Assembly (NCBI GenBank): GCA_019423685.1
Contig: JAHZAY010000008.1
Location: 1 to 64,000, forward strand
Source of the DNA: Clostridiales bacterium
Lineage (GTDB): Bacteria; Bacillota; Clostridia; Oscillospirales; Ruminococcaceae
Direction of reading: 5' to 3'
DNA length: 64,000 nt
Positions 17,265 to 24,970 of this stretch are shown here, one piece after another. The notes beneath the pieces were generated by a model, which saw only the letters and a list, made by a program, of their open reading frames with translations, was not told the DNA's origin and did no database searches. Both the position numbers and the translations under genes were made by a program. Each line of letters opens with the position of its first letter. Position 1 is the stretch's first letter.

Positions 17265-17304
17265 CTGGGCCTCCTTTCCTAAAAGCAGAATGCGCAGAAA
17301 AAAC

Positions 17305-17331
17305 AAAAAGGGACAGAACCTGTCCCTTTTT
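17305..17331 (-). terminator. Terminator between rplS and lepB
   Basis: Stem AAAAAGGGACA / TGTCCCTTTTT with a four-base loop, followed on the reverse strand by a T-rich tract. It separates rplS from the lepB operon and may attenuate read-through. Confidence 0.85.
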
Positions 17332-17339
17332 GCGCGAAC

Positions 17340-17684
17340 TTAGCGAATCTGTTCTTTAACTTTAGCCGCTTTGCCGACGCGGTCGCGCAGGTAGTACAGC
17401 TTGCTTCTGCGAACTTTACCTTTTCTGGTAACGGTAACTTCCGCAACATTCGGGGAATGCATCGGGAAAACTCTCTCTACGCCGCAGCCATGGGAAATAC
17501 GGCGAACGGTGAAGGTGGAATTGATGCCGCCTTTTTTGATTCCAATAACGGTGCCCTCAAAGGCCTGCAGTCTTTCCTTGTCGCCCTCTTTGATCTTTAC
17601 CTGTACGCGAACGGTATCGCCGACTTCGAAGGAAGGCAGCTCGTTCTTCATGCAGGACTCGGTGATTTTCTGTAATGCGTCCAC
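17340..17684 (-). CDS. rplS: 50S ribosomal protein L19
   Basis: A 114-residue L19 protein at the ribosomal subunit interface. Typical sequence includes FEVGDTVRVQVKIKEGDKER, EGTVIGIKKGG and VRRSKLYYLRDRVGKAAKVKE. Translation starts at GTG 17684 behind GGAGG with an eight-base spacing. It is preceded by a strong promoter and a leader of about 150 bases. The usual upstream rimM and trmD genes are not adjacent. Confidence 0.98.
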   Translation of the reverse strand: MDALQKITESCMKNELPSFEVGDTVRVQVKIKEGDKERLQAFEGTVIGIKKGGINSTFTVRRISHGCGVERVFPMHSPNVAEVTVTRKGKVRRSKLYYLRDRVGKAAKVKEQIR

Positions 17685-17831
17685 TTTCGTTTCCTCCTTA
17701 AATTTTCAGATATTCTTGCGTCGCTTCGCAGAGGAATATCCACTTTGAATGTCGCAATCTCAAAGTATTGCAGATTGTGCATCAACACTCATCCTGCCGG
17801 AACACCCGGCTGGACGGAATCTGTTGCATAC
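17685..17831 (-). promoter_or_regulatory. Structured rplS mRNA leader, possible autogenous control element
   Basis: The leader between promoter and start codon contains stems ACTTTGA / TCAAAGT and GATATTC / GAATATC, and a GC-rich stem near CCAGCCGG / CCGGCAGG. L19 leader RNAs are known in other Bacillota. Whether this matches that motif cannot be decided by eye. Confidence 0.45.
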
Positions 17832-17837
17832 CGTGTT

Positions 17838-17866
17838 ATTATACCATGACATCCTCTCAAATGCAA
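17838..17866 (-). promoter_or_regulatory. sigma-A promoter for rplS
   Basis: Reverse-strand TTGCAT, 17-bp spacer, TATAAT. Confidence 0.85.
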
Positions 17867-17954
17867 GGCATTTTTGCTGCGCGCGCCATTTTCCCTAGTT
17901 TGCACAATCGCTCCTGCACAAACTCCACATTCTCTGGCGGCTTTGCTTAAAGGT

Positions 17955-20519
17955 TTAGCAGAACGGCTCCAGCTGGTGGTTGTAGACCATCACCCGCTTG
18001 AGCGAGCGGATGTGCAGCGGGAAGGGGGCATTATCCAGCAGTAAGGTGGGGTTGATGTTGAGCTCGAGGCCGGTGGCAAAGCGGATGGTGACGGTGACGG
18101 TGTCGCCTTCACCCTGCATCTTCTGCACGGCAAAGTGCGGGCGGATGTCGATCTCCTTTTCACCCTTTTTGGTCTTTTTGAGGACCTTGATCTGCTCGCG
18201 CTGCACAAAGTCGGCAAACTCCTGTGCAAACTGCTCCCCGCCGTCGAGGGTCATCTCATAATCGGCCCAGGCAATCTCCTTTTGATCCATCTGCGGCGCC
18301 GCTGCGGCAAAGACCTGGATATCCGGCGGCAGACAGGGGTTCAGGCGCCGGACGACCTCCTGCGGGTCGATGGCCTGCACCATCTTTAGATCCACGCACT
18401 CATAGCTGCTCTCGCATCCCAGCGAAAGCGGCAGCGGGAAGGTCAGATACATATGCGGGTTAAAGCCCCCGGTGTACCAGACCGGCAGCTTTGCGCGGCG
18501 CAAAGCGCGGCTCATGCAGCGGTTCATATCCAGATGGGAGATATATTTTGCGCGGTTAAGCTTGGTGAAGAACAGCCGCATCTTTTGGGTCTGCTCGAGC
18601 AGCGTGGACGGGTCGGGACCCTGATCCACCGGCTCGATGGGGGCAAGGGGCCGGTCGGAGGTGATGGTGTCGACATTTGCCGGGCACCTTCCGCCGCCGG
18701 TCAGGCAGTTTGCACCGCATCCCGAGCAGTGTTCGCGGCACTGCGGGGTGGTGGTGCTTTGGCGGGCAATTTTGTTTTCGCGGATCAAAAACTGCTTGCT
18801 CACGCAAAAATCCAGGTGATCCCACGGCATCACCTCGTCATAGCTGCGGTGGCGGTTTGCGATGAAGGCCGGGTCCACGCCGCATTCGGCCAGCGCGTCG
18901 AACCAGCGGTTGGGATCAAAGTACTCGTACCAGCCGTCCAGCTTGCTGCCCTTCTTCCAGGCAGAGAGGATGACCGGCCCCAAGCGGCGGCCGCCCTTGG
19001 CGAGGATGGCCTCGATAAAGCTGATGTCCGCGTCGTGGTAGCTGACGCTGATCTTTTTGGATTTGACGCTGGCGAGCAGATGTTTTTGTTTTTGGCGCAG
19101 CAGCTCCATGGTGTCCTGTCCCTCAAACTGGAAGGGGGTGAAGGGCTTTGGCACAAAGCAGGCGCAGGAGATCGAGACGTTGACCGACCGGCCCTTTGGG
19201 CGGGTGGGCAGGCTGTAGTAGAGGTCGACCACCTTCTGCGCGAGGTTTGCGATGCCCTCGATGTCCTCCATCGTCTCGGTCGGCAGGCCCATCATAAAGT
19301 AGAGCTTGACCGAGGTGTAGCCGCCCTCAAAGGCGGTCTTGCAGGTGGAGAGCACCTCTTCCTCGGTGACATTTTTGTTGATGACGTCGCGCAGGCGCTG
19401 GGTGCCGGCCTCGGCGGCGAAGGTCAAGCCGCTCTTTTTGATGCGGGAGACCTTCTCCATCAGTTCTTTCGAGAAGTTGTCCACCCGCAGGCTCGGCAGC
19501 GACAGGCTGACCCGCTGCTGCGGGGTCCAGGAGAGCAGGTCGTCCAGCAGCGGCTCGATCTCCAGATAGTCGCTGGTGGAAAGCGAGGTCAGCGACAGCT
19601 CCTCATAGCCGCTGGTGTCGCACAGGTTGTGGGCGTCGCGGTTGAGGGTGTCATAGTGTTTTTCGCGCAGCGGGCGGTAGATAAAGCCCGCCTGACAGAA
19701 GCGGCAGCCGCGCAGGCAGCCGCGCTGCAGCTCCAGCATCGAGCGGTCGTGGACGATGTTGATAAAGGGCACCACAAACTTTTCCGGGAAGAACACCTTG
19801 TCCAAATCCCGGACGATGCGCTTGGTGACCTTTGCGGGGGCCTCGGGGCAGTTTGGGGTGACAGAGCGGATGGTGCCGTCGTCGTTGTAGCAGACGTCGT
19901 AGAGGCTGGGCACATAGACGCCGCCGATCTTCGCTGCTTCCTTTAAATAGTGCTGCTTGTCCCAGCCCTCCCGTTTGGCCTGCATGTACAGGTCGGTGAT
20001 CTCGATGTTGACCTCCTCGCCCTCTCCGAGGATGAACAGGTCGATAAAGTCCGCGATCGGCTCGGGGTTGCAGGCGCAGGGGCCGCCCGCCACCACGATG
20101 GGCGACAGGGCGGTGCGCTCGCTTGCCAGCACCGGCACGCCCGCCAGATCGAGCATATTGAGTATGCCGGTGTAGCTCATCTCATATTGCAGGGTGAAGA
20201 GGATGAAGTCAAAGTCCTTGATGGGGTCCAGGCTCTCCAGCGCATACAGCGGCTCACCCTCTTTTCGCAGCAGCTGCTCCATGTCGGCGTCGGGGGCAAA
20301 CACCCGCTCACACCACCAATTTTCCCGCTGATTATACAGCGAGTATAAAATCTTCATTCCCAGATGGGACATGCCCACCTCATACTTGTCGGGAAAACAG
20401 AAGGCCAGGCGGCAATCCACCTTTGTCTTGTCCTTCATTACACTGTTGAGCTCCCCGCCGATGTACTGTGCGGGTTTCTGCACCTGAAGCAGCATCTGCT
20501 CAAGTTTCTCTCTCTTCAT
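17955..20519 (-). CDS. TIGR03960/TIGR03936 fusion: B12-binding radical SAM protein with DUF2344 domain
   Basis: An 854-residue fusion. The N-terminal part resembles the TIGR03960 family with a cobalamin-binding-like domain. The radical SAM cluster is CLRGCRFC (C268, C272, C275), preceded by GEGEEV and GGPCACNPEP. The C-terminal ~215 residues, from MRLFFTKLNRAKYISHLDMN, match the TIGR03936/DUF2344 domain that is often a separate adjacent gene. A four-cysteine cluster CREHCSGCGANC lies between them. Its substrate is not known. In many Clostridia this gene sits between spoIVFB and rng-rplU; here rplS follows instead and rng is not in the window. Confidence 0.9.
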   Translation of the reverse strand: MKREKLEQMLLQVQKPAQYIGGELNSVMKDKTKVDCRLAFCFPDKYEVGMSHLGMKILYSLYNQRENWWCERVFAPDADMEQLLRKEGEPLYALESLDPIKDFDFILFTLQYEMSYTGILNMLDLAGVPVLASERTALSPIVVAGGPCACNPEPIADFIDLFILGEGEEVNIEITDLYMQAKREGWDKQHYLKEAAKIGGVYVPSLYDVCYNDDGTIRSVTPNCPEAPAKVTKRIVRDLDKVFFPEKFVVPFINIVHDRSMLELQRGCLRGCRFCQAGFIYRPLREKHYDTLNRDAHNLCDTSGYEELSLTSLSTSDYLEIEPLLDDLLSWTPQQRVSLSLPSLRVDNFSKELMEKVSRIKKSGLTFAAEAGTQRLRDVINKNVTEEEVLSTCKTAFEGGYTSVKLYFMMGLPTETMEDIEGIANLAQKVVDLYYSLPTRPKGRSVNVSISCACFVPKPFTPFQFEGQDTMELLRQKQKHLLASVKSKKISVSYHDADISFIEAILAKGGRRLGPVILSAWKKGSKLDGWYEYFDPNRWFDALAECGVDPAFIANRHRSYDEVMPWDHLDFCVSKQFLIRENKIARQSTTTPQCREHCSGCGANCLTGGGRCPANVDTITSDRPLAPIEPVDQGPDPSTLLEQTQKMRLFFTKLNRAKYISHLDMNRCMSRALRRAKLPVWYTGGFNPHMYLTFPLPLSLGCESSYECVDLKMVQAIDPQEVVRRLNPCLPPDIQVFAAAAPQMDQKEIAWADYEMTLDGGEQFAQEFADFVQREQIKVLKKTKKGEKEIDIRPHFAVQKMQGEGDTVTVTIRFATGLELNINPTLLLDNAPFPLHIRSLKRVMVYNHQLEPFC

Positions 20520-20609
20520 CTATCTTCCTCCAAATGATCTTGCTGTATCTTGCTTTTGCGTTTTTGTCAATGTGCAGCCTAAACGATCCGGCTGTGTGCT
20601 TGTTTTTTT

Positions 20610-20638
20610 AGTTTACATGATTTTATCGGAAAAATCAA
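20610..20638 (-). promoter_or_regulatory. sigma-A promoter for the radical SAM fusion gene
   Basis: Reverse-strand TTGATT, 17-bp spacer, TAAACT with TG upstream of the -10. Confidence 0.65.
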
Positions 20639-20671
20639 CGCCCACCGCCCGCACAGCCTTCCTAAGAAATC

Positions 20672-20700
20672 TTGCCAAATGCGCCGAAATTTTGTAGAAT
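20672..20700 (+). promoter_or_regulatory. sigma-A promoter for GNAT gene
   Basis: TTGCCA, 17-bp spacer, TAGAAT, 41 bases before the ATG at 20742. Back to back with the promoter at 20610-20638. Confidence 0.7.
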
Positions 20701-20741
20701 ACAATTAACCGATCCCCTGTCGGCAGAAAGGAGAACTCCTA

Positions 20742-21260
20742 ATGATTGTGTTACACACCCCCCGCCTGTTTCTTCGAAACCTCATCCCCGAGGACCTGGA
20801 GGTCCTGTACGACTACCGCAACAACGAGGGCTGCGCCCGCTACCAGCACTGGGAAAATACCTCAAAAGAATATCTTCGGGAGTGGATAGAGCGCTATGCG
20901 CAGTCGGCCTTTCTCTCCAAAGAGCCGGAACAGCACTACGCCATCTGCAGGGCCACCGGCGCCGCAGACGGACAGATCATCGGGGACCTGTCCTACTTTT
21001 ACAACGAGGACGATCGGTGCATCACGCTGGGGTACACCATCTCCTACCGGCACTGGCGGCAGGGCTATGCCTATGAGCTGCTGTGCGCCCTGCTGCCCGC
21101 CATCCAAAACGCCTATCCCCAAACCGACATCGTCGGCCTTGTCGAAAAGGAAAACATCCCCAGCATCTCGCTGCTGCAAAAGTGCGGCTTTGCACAGGAA
21201 GGCTTTTCCCAAAAGGCAAACTCCTACATCTTCGTCAAATCCCCCTCCTCCCAGTCCTAA
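20742..21260 (+). CDS. GNAT family N-acetyltransferase (RimJ/RimL type)
   Basis: A 172-residue acetyltransferase. It opens with the RimJ/RimL-like TPRLFLRNLIPEDLEVL. The core strand ITLGYTISYRHWRQGYAYEL carries a degenerate acetyl-CoA loop, and NIPSISLLQKCGFAQEG gives the C-terminal motif. The acceptor is unknown. It is transcribed alone, inserted on the opposite strand between the spoIVFAB-like pair and the radical SAM gene. Confidence 0.87.
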   Translation: MIVLHTPRLFLRNLIPEDLEVLYDYRNNEGCARYQHWENTSKEYLREWIERYAQSAFLSKEPEQHYAICRATGAADGQIIGDLSYFYNEDDRCITLGYTISYRHWRQGYAYELLCALLPAIQNAYPQTDIVGLVEKENIPSISLLQKCGFAQEGFSQKANSYIFVKSPSSQS

Positions 21261-21446
21261 CCGTCCAAAAGGCCGCTGCACAGCAGGGCACGCGCTTTTC
21301 CCGATTGTATTTTTTAAAAGAAGAATACTTTCTGTACAGGTTGTGCCGCACAATTTTTCTTTTGGATTGGAACGGCAGGCGGCCGCGCACGCAACCTTTT
21401 ACAAACTGCGAAATCAATAGCTTATCCAAATTGCTGAAATTTTTTG

Positions 21447-21475
21447 TTGCAAATAAGTAGGAAATCGTGTATAAT
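21447..21475 (+). promoter_or_regulatory. sigma-A promoter for the coiled-coil gene
   Basis: TTGCAA, 17-bp spacer, TATAAT, 26 bases before ATG 21502. The 21261-21446 stretch upstream shows no other feature. Confidence 0.82.
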
Positions 21476-21501
21476 GGAAATTAAAGGCGGTGAATAAACC
21501 A

Positions 21502-21888
21502 ATGATTGACAGAGAACTGATGGACGCGATCAGCCAGCTGCTGGATGTGAAACTGACCAACGAGCTCGGACCGATCAAGTACGAAATTAAGTCGATTAAA
21601 GAGGAAGTCCGCGGCATCCGCGACGAGGTGCGTGAGATCAAATCACAGGTCAACGCAGGCCGCGAGGACATCAAAAACTTGGCCTCTACCATAGATTCGT
21701 TGGAGCGCCGTTTGAAAAAGATGGAGACGGTGCAGGAAAACGACATCAAACAGGATATGCGCCAGCTCTTTGAAGGCCAGCGCACCACGCTGGAAAAATT
21801 CCAGAGCGTCAACGAGATCAACGACCGCGTCAAGGACATCCAGGGCGCGACCGAGGTGCTCAAGGTGCTCACAGTCAAAAAGGTGTAA
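21502..21888 (+). CDS. Small coiled-coil protein of unknown function
   Basis: A 128-residue, highly charged, fully helical-looking protein. A heptad pattern runs from about residue 24 to 75 (IKSIKEEVRGIRDEVREI), with Ile/Val at core positions, so a coiled coil is likely. There is no membrane segment or signal. I prefer ATG 21502, which sits eight bases after GGCGGTGA, over the in-frame GTG at 21490 inside that site. It has its own promoter and terminator. I do not recognise a family. Confidence 0.8.
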   Translation: MIDRELMDAISQLLDVKLTNELGPIKYEIKSIKEEVRGIRDEVREIKSQVNAGREDIKNLASTIDSLERRLKKMETVQENDIKQDMRQLFEGQRTTLEKFQSVNEINDRVKDIQGATEVLKVLTVKKV

Positions 21889-21922
21889 CAGCTCAACGAC
21901 ACCGACAAAATCCCCGACACGA

Positions 21923-21965
21923 TAAAAGCGGAGAAAGCACACCGTTGCTTTCCCCGCTTTTTTTA
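21923..21965. terminator. Bidirectional terminator
   Basis: Long stem AAAAGCGG.GAAAGCA / TGCTTTCC.CCGCTTTT with a T-run on the plus side and TTTTA on the minus side. It serves the coiled-coil gene and the convergent spoIVFB-like gene, whose stop codon touches it. Confidence 0.85.
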
Positions 21966-22541
21966 TCGCTTTCCCCTTTTCTTTGCCGGGCACAGCGCCG
22001 CCGACAGCACAACCAGCAGCAAAAAGAGGGTGAAGTTTTTATCCCGCACCGCAAGGAAAATCCCCGCGCCCAGCACCCCCAGCAGGACAACCGCCCCCAC
22101 CGCCCCGCACAGCCATCTGGCGCGCTCCAGCGAGAACAGTCGCTGGGCAAGGACAAACAGGGCCTGCCCGCCGTCCAGGGAGGGCAGCGGGCACAGCTCA
22201 AACAGCCCCAGCGCACAGTTGACCGCCGAAAAGGCCAGATTGCCGGCGGCATAGCAGGCCGCCGCCAACAGAAGGTTTGCAGCCGGTCCGGCAAGGTCGA
22301 TCAGCAGCTCGCTGCAAAGCGAAGGCGCGGGGTTGCGCTCGATGCCCACCTCCAGCGTCCGCAGACGCACCCGCACCACCTTGACCCGAAACAGCGCCAT
22401 CGCGGCCAGGTGCCCCAGCTCGTGCAGCAGCGCCGCCGCGACGCACATGGCCCCCAGGCCGCTGCGGTCCAGCAGCAAAAAGGCGCTGAGGGCGACAAAA
22501 AATCCAAAGCCCGGCTCGATGCGGTTTTGCAGGGCAATCAC
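21963..22541 (-). CDS. Site-2 protease family membrane metalloprotease, SpoIVFB-like
   Basis: A 192-residue M50 intramembrane protease. HELGH near residue 40 gives the zinc His pair and catalytic Glu, and LPSLDGGQ near residue 118 is the third-ligand (NPDG-like) loop. About five membrane segments are visible. It lacks a C-terminal CBS domain. It follows an M23-domain membrane protein, mirroring spoIVFA-spoIVFB, whose protease processes pro-sigma-K in the mother cell. The start is uncertain: GTG 22541 overlaps the GGGGAGG ribosome binding site, so an alternative codon a few positions downstream may be used. Confidence 0.82.
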   Translation of the reverse strand: MIALQNRIEPGFGFFVALSAFLLLDRSGLGAMCVAAALLHELGHLAAMALFRVKVVRVRLRTLEVGIERNPAPSLCSELLIDLAGPAANLLLAAACYAAGNLAFSAVNCALGLFELCPLPSLDGGQALFVLAQRLFSLERARWLCGAVGAVVLLGVLGAGIFLAVRDKNFTLFLLLVVLSAALCPAKKRGKR

Positions 22542-22595
22542 CTCCCCTCGCCCCCCTATTGCAGGGGGTCTTTTTTTAGCTGTGCGGCGGGTGTC

Positions 22596-23531
22596 CTATC
22601 CCGCTGCGCCGTCATCCAGCACCTGTATTTCCCCGGCAAGCGCATATTGCGGGTCCGCCTTGCTGCCCTGCACCTCCACCTCAAAGTGCAGGTGCGGGCC
22701 GGTGGAAATTCCCGTACTCCCCACCAGTGCGATCCGATCCCCCCGGCGCAGCACCTCCCCCTCGTGGCAGAGCAGCTCGCTGCAGTGGCAGTAGCGGGTG
22801 CGAAGGTTGTCCGAGTGGCGCAGAATCACAAAGTTGCCGTAGCTCTCCGAGTAGCCCGTCTGCTCCACCACCCCCGGCAGCGCCGCATGGATGCTCTCCC
22901 CCTGCGCCGCCGCAATGTCCATCCCGGTGTGAAAGTCCGGCTCCCCGCTGACCGGGTGCAGCCTCCACCCAAACCGCGAGGTCACCAGCCCGCTCACCGG
23001 CGACCACATCGACGCGGTCAGATAGTAGGGCGCAAGGGTCGTCCCTTCGGCAGCGGGCAGGCTCTCCCCCTGCGTCAGCTCCTCCCCAGCTCCGCTCTTC
23101 CAGTCTGCGCCGCGATCCTGATAGCTGCCCGCCCCCACCGCGCCGAGCGCCGCTTGCAGCGAGAGGGCCGCCGAAGGCGCCGCCTGCTCTTCACTCATTC
23201 CCGGCACCAGCTCGGCGGGATATTCTCCGTCCCCAAGTTCCTCCGGCGGGGCCACCTGCTCGAGCAAAAACTGTTGCAGCTGTTCGAGCAGCTTTTGCGC
23301 TCCGCCCTGCCAAAAGCCGCTCACCCGCTCCAGCCATCCGCCAGCGCGCACCGCCTCCCAGTCGATCAGCTGCGGGCTGTCCTGGCCGCACAGAATCGCC
23401 GCCGCCCAGCGCGTCTGCTCCTGCGATCCGGCAAAAAATACGGCCACTGCCAGCGCGCACAGCCCCACCTGAAAAAACAGCATCTGCAAAAGCCGGTCGC
23501 CCGCCTTCTGCTTTTTTCCCGTCCTCGCCAT
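22596..23531 (-). CDS. M23 (LytM) peptidase-domain membrane protein, SpoIVFA-like
   Basis: A 311-residue protein with one N-terminal membrane segment (about 13-33), a variable Gln/Glu/Ala-rich linker and a C-terminal M23 domain. All zinc and catalytic positions are present: His201 and Asp205 in HTGMD, His249 in CHCSEL, and His280/His282 in HLHF. It could act as an endopeptidase or, as SpoIVFA does, mainly as a partner of the neighbouring M50 protease. ATG 23531 follows AAGGAGG. It lies 54 bases upstream of the M50 gene in the same orientation. Confidence 0.8.
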   Translation of the reverse strand: MARTGKKQKAGDRLLQMLFFQVGLCALAVAVFFAGSQEQTRWAAAILCGQDSPQLIDWEAVRAGGWLERVSGFWQGGAQKLLEQLQQFLLEQVAPPEELGDGEYPAELVPGMSEEQAAPSAALSLQAALGAVGAGSYQDRGADWKSGAGEELTQGESLPAAEGTTLAPYYLTASMWSPVSGLVTSRFGWRLHPVSGEPDFHTGMDIAAAQGESIHAALPGVVEQTGYSESYGNFVILRHSDNLRTRYCHCSELLCHEGEVLRRGDRIALVGSTGISTGPHLHFEVEVQGSKADPQYALAGEIQVLDDGAAG

Positions 23532-23672
23532 CCTTTGGCCCTCCTTTTCCTGTGTTGTCCACAGTCTATTCCCCTTCGGGGGACAATATGTCTCATCCGG
23601 CAAAGAGGGCCCCTCTTTTTTATATATTTTGCATAGATCATTCCGGGTGATTGTGAATTTTTCCTGTTAGGA

Positions 23673-23701
23673 TTTACAAACCGGCACCGCTGTGCTATCA
23701 T
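23673..23701 (+). promoter_or_regulatory. sigma-A promoter for the amidohydrolase pair
   Basis: TTTACA, 17-bp spacer ending in TGC, TATCAT. Confidence 0.75.
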
Positions 23702-23788
23702 GGTTGTGGTTTTATTTTTATTTTATATATGATGAGCAAGCGCCTGTTCGTTTGCTCTGTCTTTAAAAAAGGAGGAATCCACGCTACC

Positions 23789-24952
23789 ATGAAAGCGATT
23801 GTCAACGGCAAAGTCCTCACCGTCACAGGACAAACCTACGAGAAGGGCACCGTCCTGATCGAGAACGGCAAAATCCTGGCCGTGGGAGAAAATCTGGAAA
23901 TCCCACACGACGCCCAGCTAATCGACGCCTCGGGCTGCTGGGTCACCCCCGGCCTCATCGACTGCCACACCCACATCTGCAACTTCAGCGAGCCCGGCTC
24001 GATGCCCGGCCTTTCGGACGGCAATGAGATGACCGGCCCCATCCAGCCGCACATCCGCGCGCTCGATGCGGTCTATCCGGACGATTACGCCATCCAGCCG
24101 GTGCGGGAAGCGGGCTTTACCACCGTCTATTCCACTCCCGGTTCGGGCAACGTCATCGGCGGCACCGGCATCTCGATCAAGCTGCGCGGACACACCGCCC
24201 GCGAGATGGCCATTGCCGGCAGCGAGCAGATGAAGTTTGCCTTCGGCGAAAACCCCAAACGCAACTATGGTGCCCGCAAGCAGACCCCTGCCACCCGCAT
24301 GGGCGTCGCCGGCATCCTGCGCGAGACCCTCTTTAACGCCAAACAATATTCCGATAAGCTCAAAGCCGCCGAGTCCGATCCTTCCAAAGCTCCGGAACCA
24401 AACTTCCAGCTCAACGCCCTGGTACCGGTTGTCCGCGGCCAGATGCGCTGCCGGATGCACGCCCACCGCTCGGACGACATCCTCACCGCCATCAGCATCG
24501 CCGAGGAGTTCGGCCTGGATTACGTCATCGAGCACTGCACCGAAGGGTACAAAATCAAGGACGTGCTCAACCAGAAAAAGGTGCGCTGCGTCATCGGTCC
24601 GCACCTGACCGCTCCCAGCAAGATGGAGATTCACGGACGCAAGCTGGAAACTCCCGGCATCCTCGCACAGCAGCCGGACATGACCGTCGCGCTCACCGCC
24701 GACACCGGCTCCCAGACCAGCGTCCTGCCGATGACCATCGGCCTGCTCATCCGCCACGGCCTGTCCTTTGAGGATGCGCTGCGCGGGGTCACCATCAACG
24801 CCGCAAAGATCCTGCAGCTGGAGGACCGCATCGGTTCGCTGGAGGCGGGCAAGGACGCCGACATCGCCATCTTTGACGGCAACCCGTTTGACAGCATGAG
24901 CCTGTGCCGCCTTGTGATGATCGACGGCGAGGTCTACAAAAACACCCTGTAA
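23789..24952 (+). CDS. Amidohydrolase family protein, tandem copy 1
   Basis: A 387-residue metal-dependent amidohydrolase of the imidazolonepropionase-like type. Metal ligands are visible at His60/His62 (LIDCHTHI), RMHAHRSDD and VIEHCTEGY, with the catalytic Asp in LTADTGSQ. The C-terminal AGKDADIAIFDGNPF is the usual return to the beta-sandwich domain. The substrate is unknown. It starts at ATG 23789 behind AAAAAAGGAGG, at an unusually long spacing of about 13 bases. The next gene is a close paralogue 18 bases downstream. Confidence 0.9.
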   Translation: MKAIVNGKVLTVTGQTYEKGTVLIENGKILAVGENLEIPHDAQLIDASGCWVTPGLIDCHTHICNFSEPGSMPGLSDGNEMTGPIQPHIRALDAVYPDDYAIQPVREAGFTTVYSTPGSGNVIGGTGISIKLRGHTAREMAIAGSEQMKFAFGENPKRNYGARKQTPATRMGVAGILRETLFNAKQYSDKLKAAESDPSKAPEPNFQLNALVPVVRGQMRCRMHAHRSDDILTAISIAEEFGLDYVIEHCTEGYKIKDVLNQKKVRCVIGPHLTAPSKMEIHGRKLETPGILAQQPDMTVALTADTGSQTSVLPMTIGLLIRHGLSFEDALRGVTINAAKILQLEDRIGSLEAGKDADIAIFDGNPFDSMSLCRLVMIDGEVYKNTL

Positions 24953-24970
24953 TGGAAGGAGCGCGAACAG

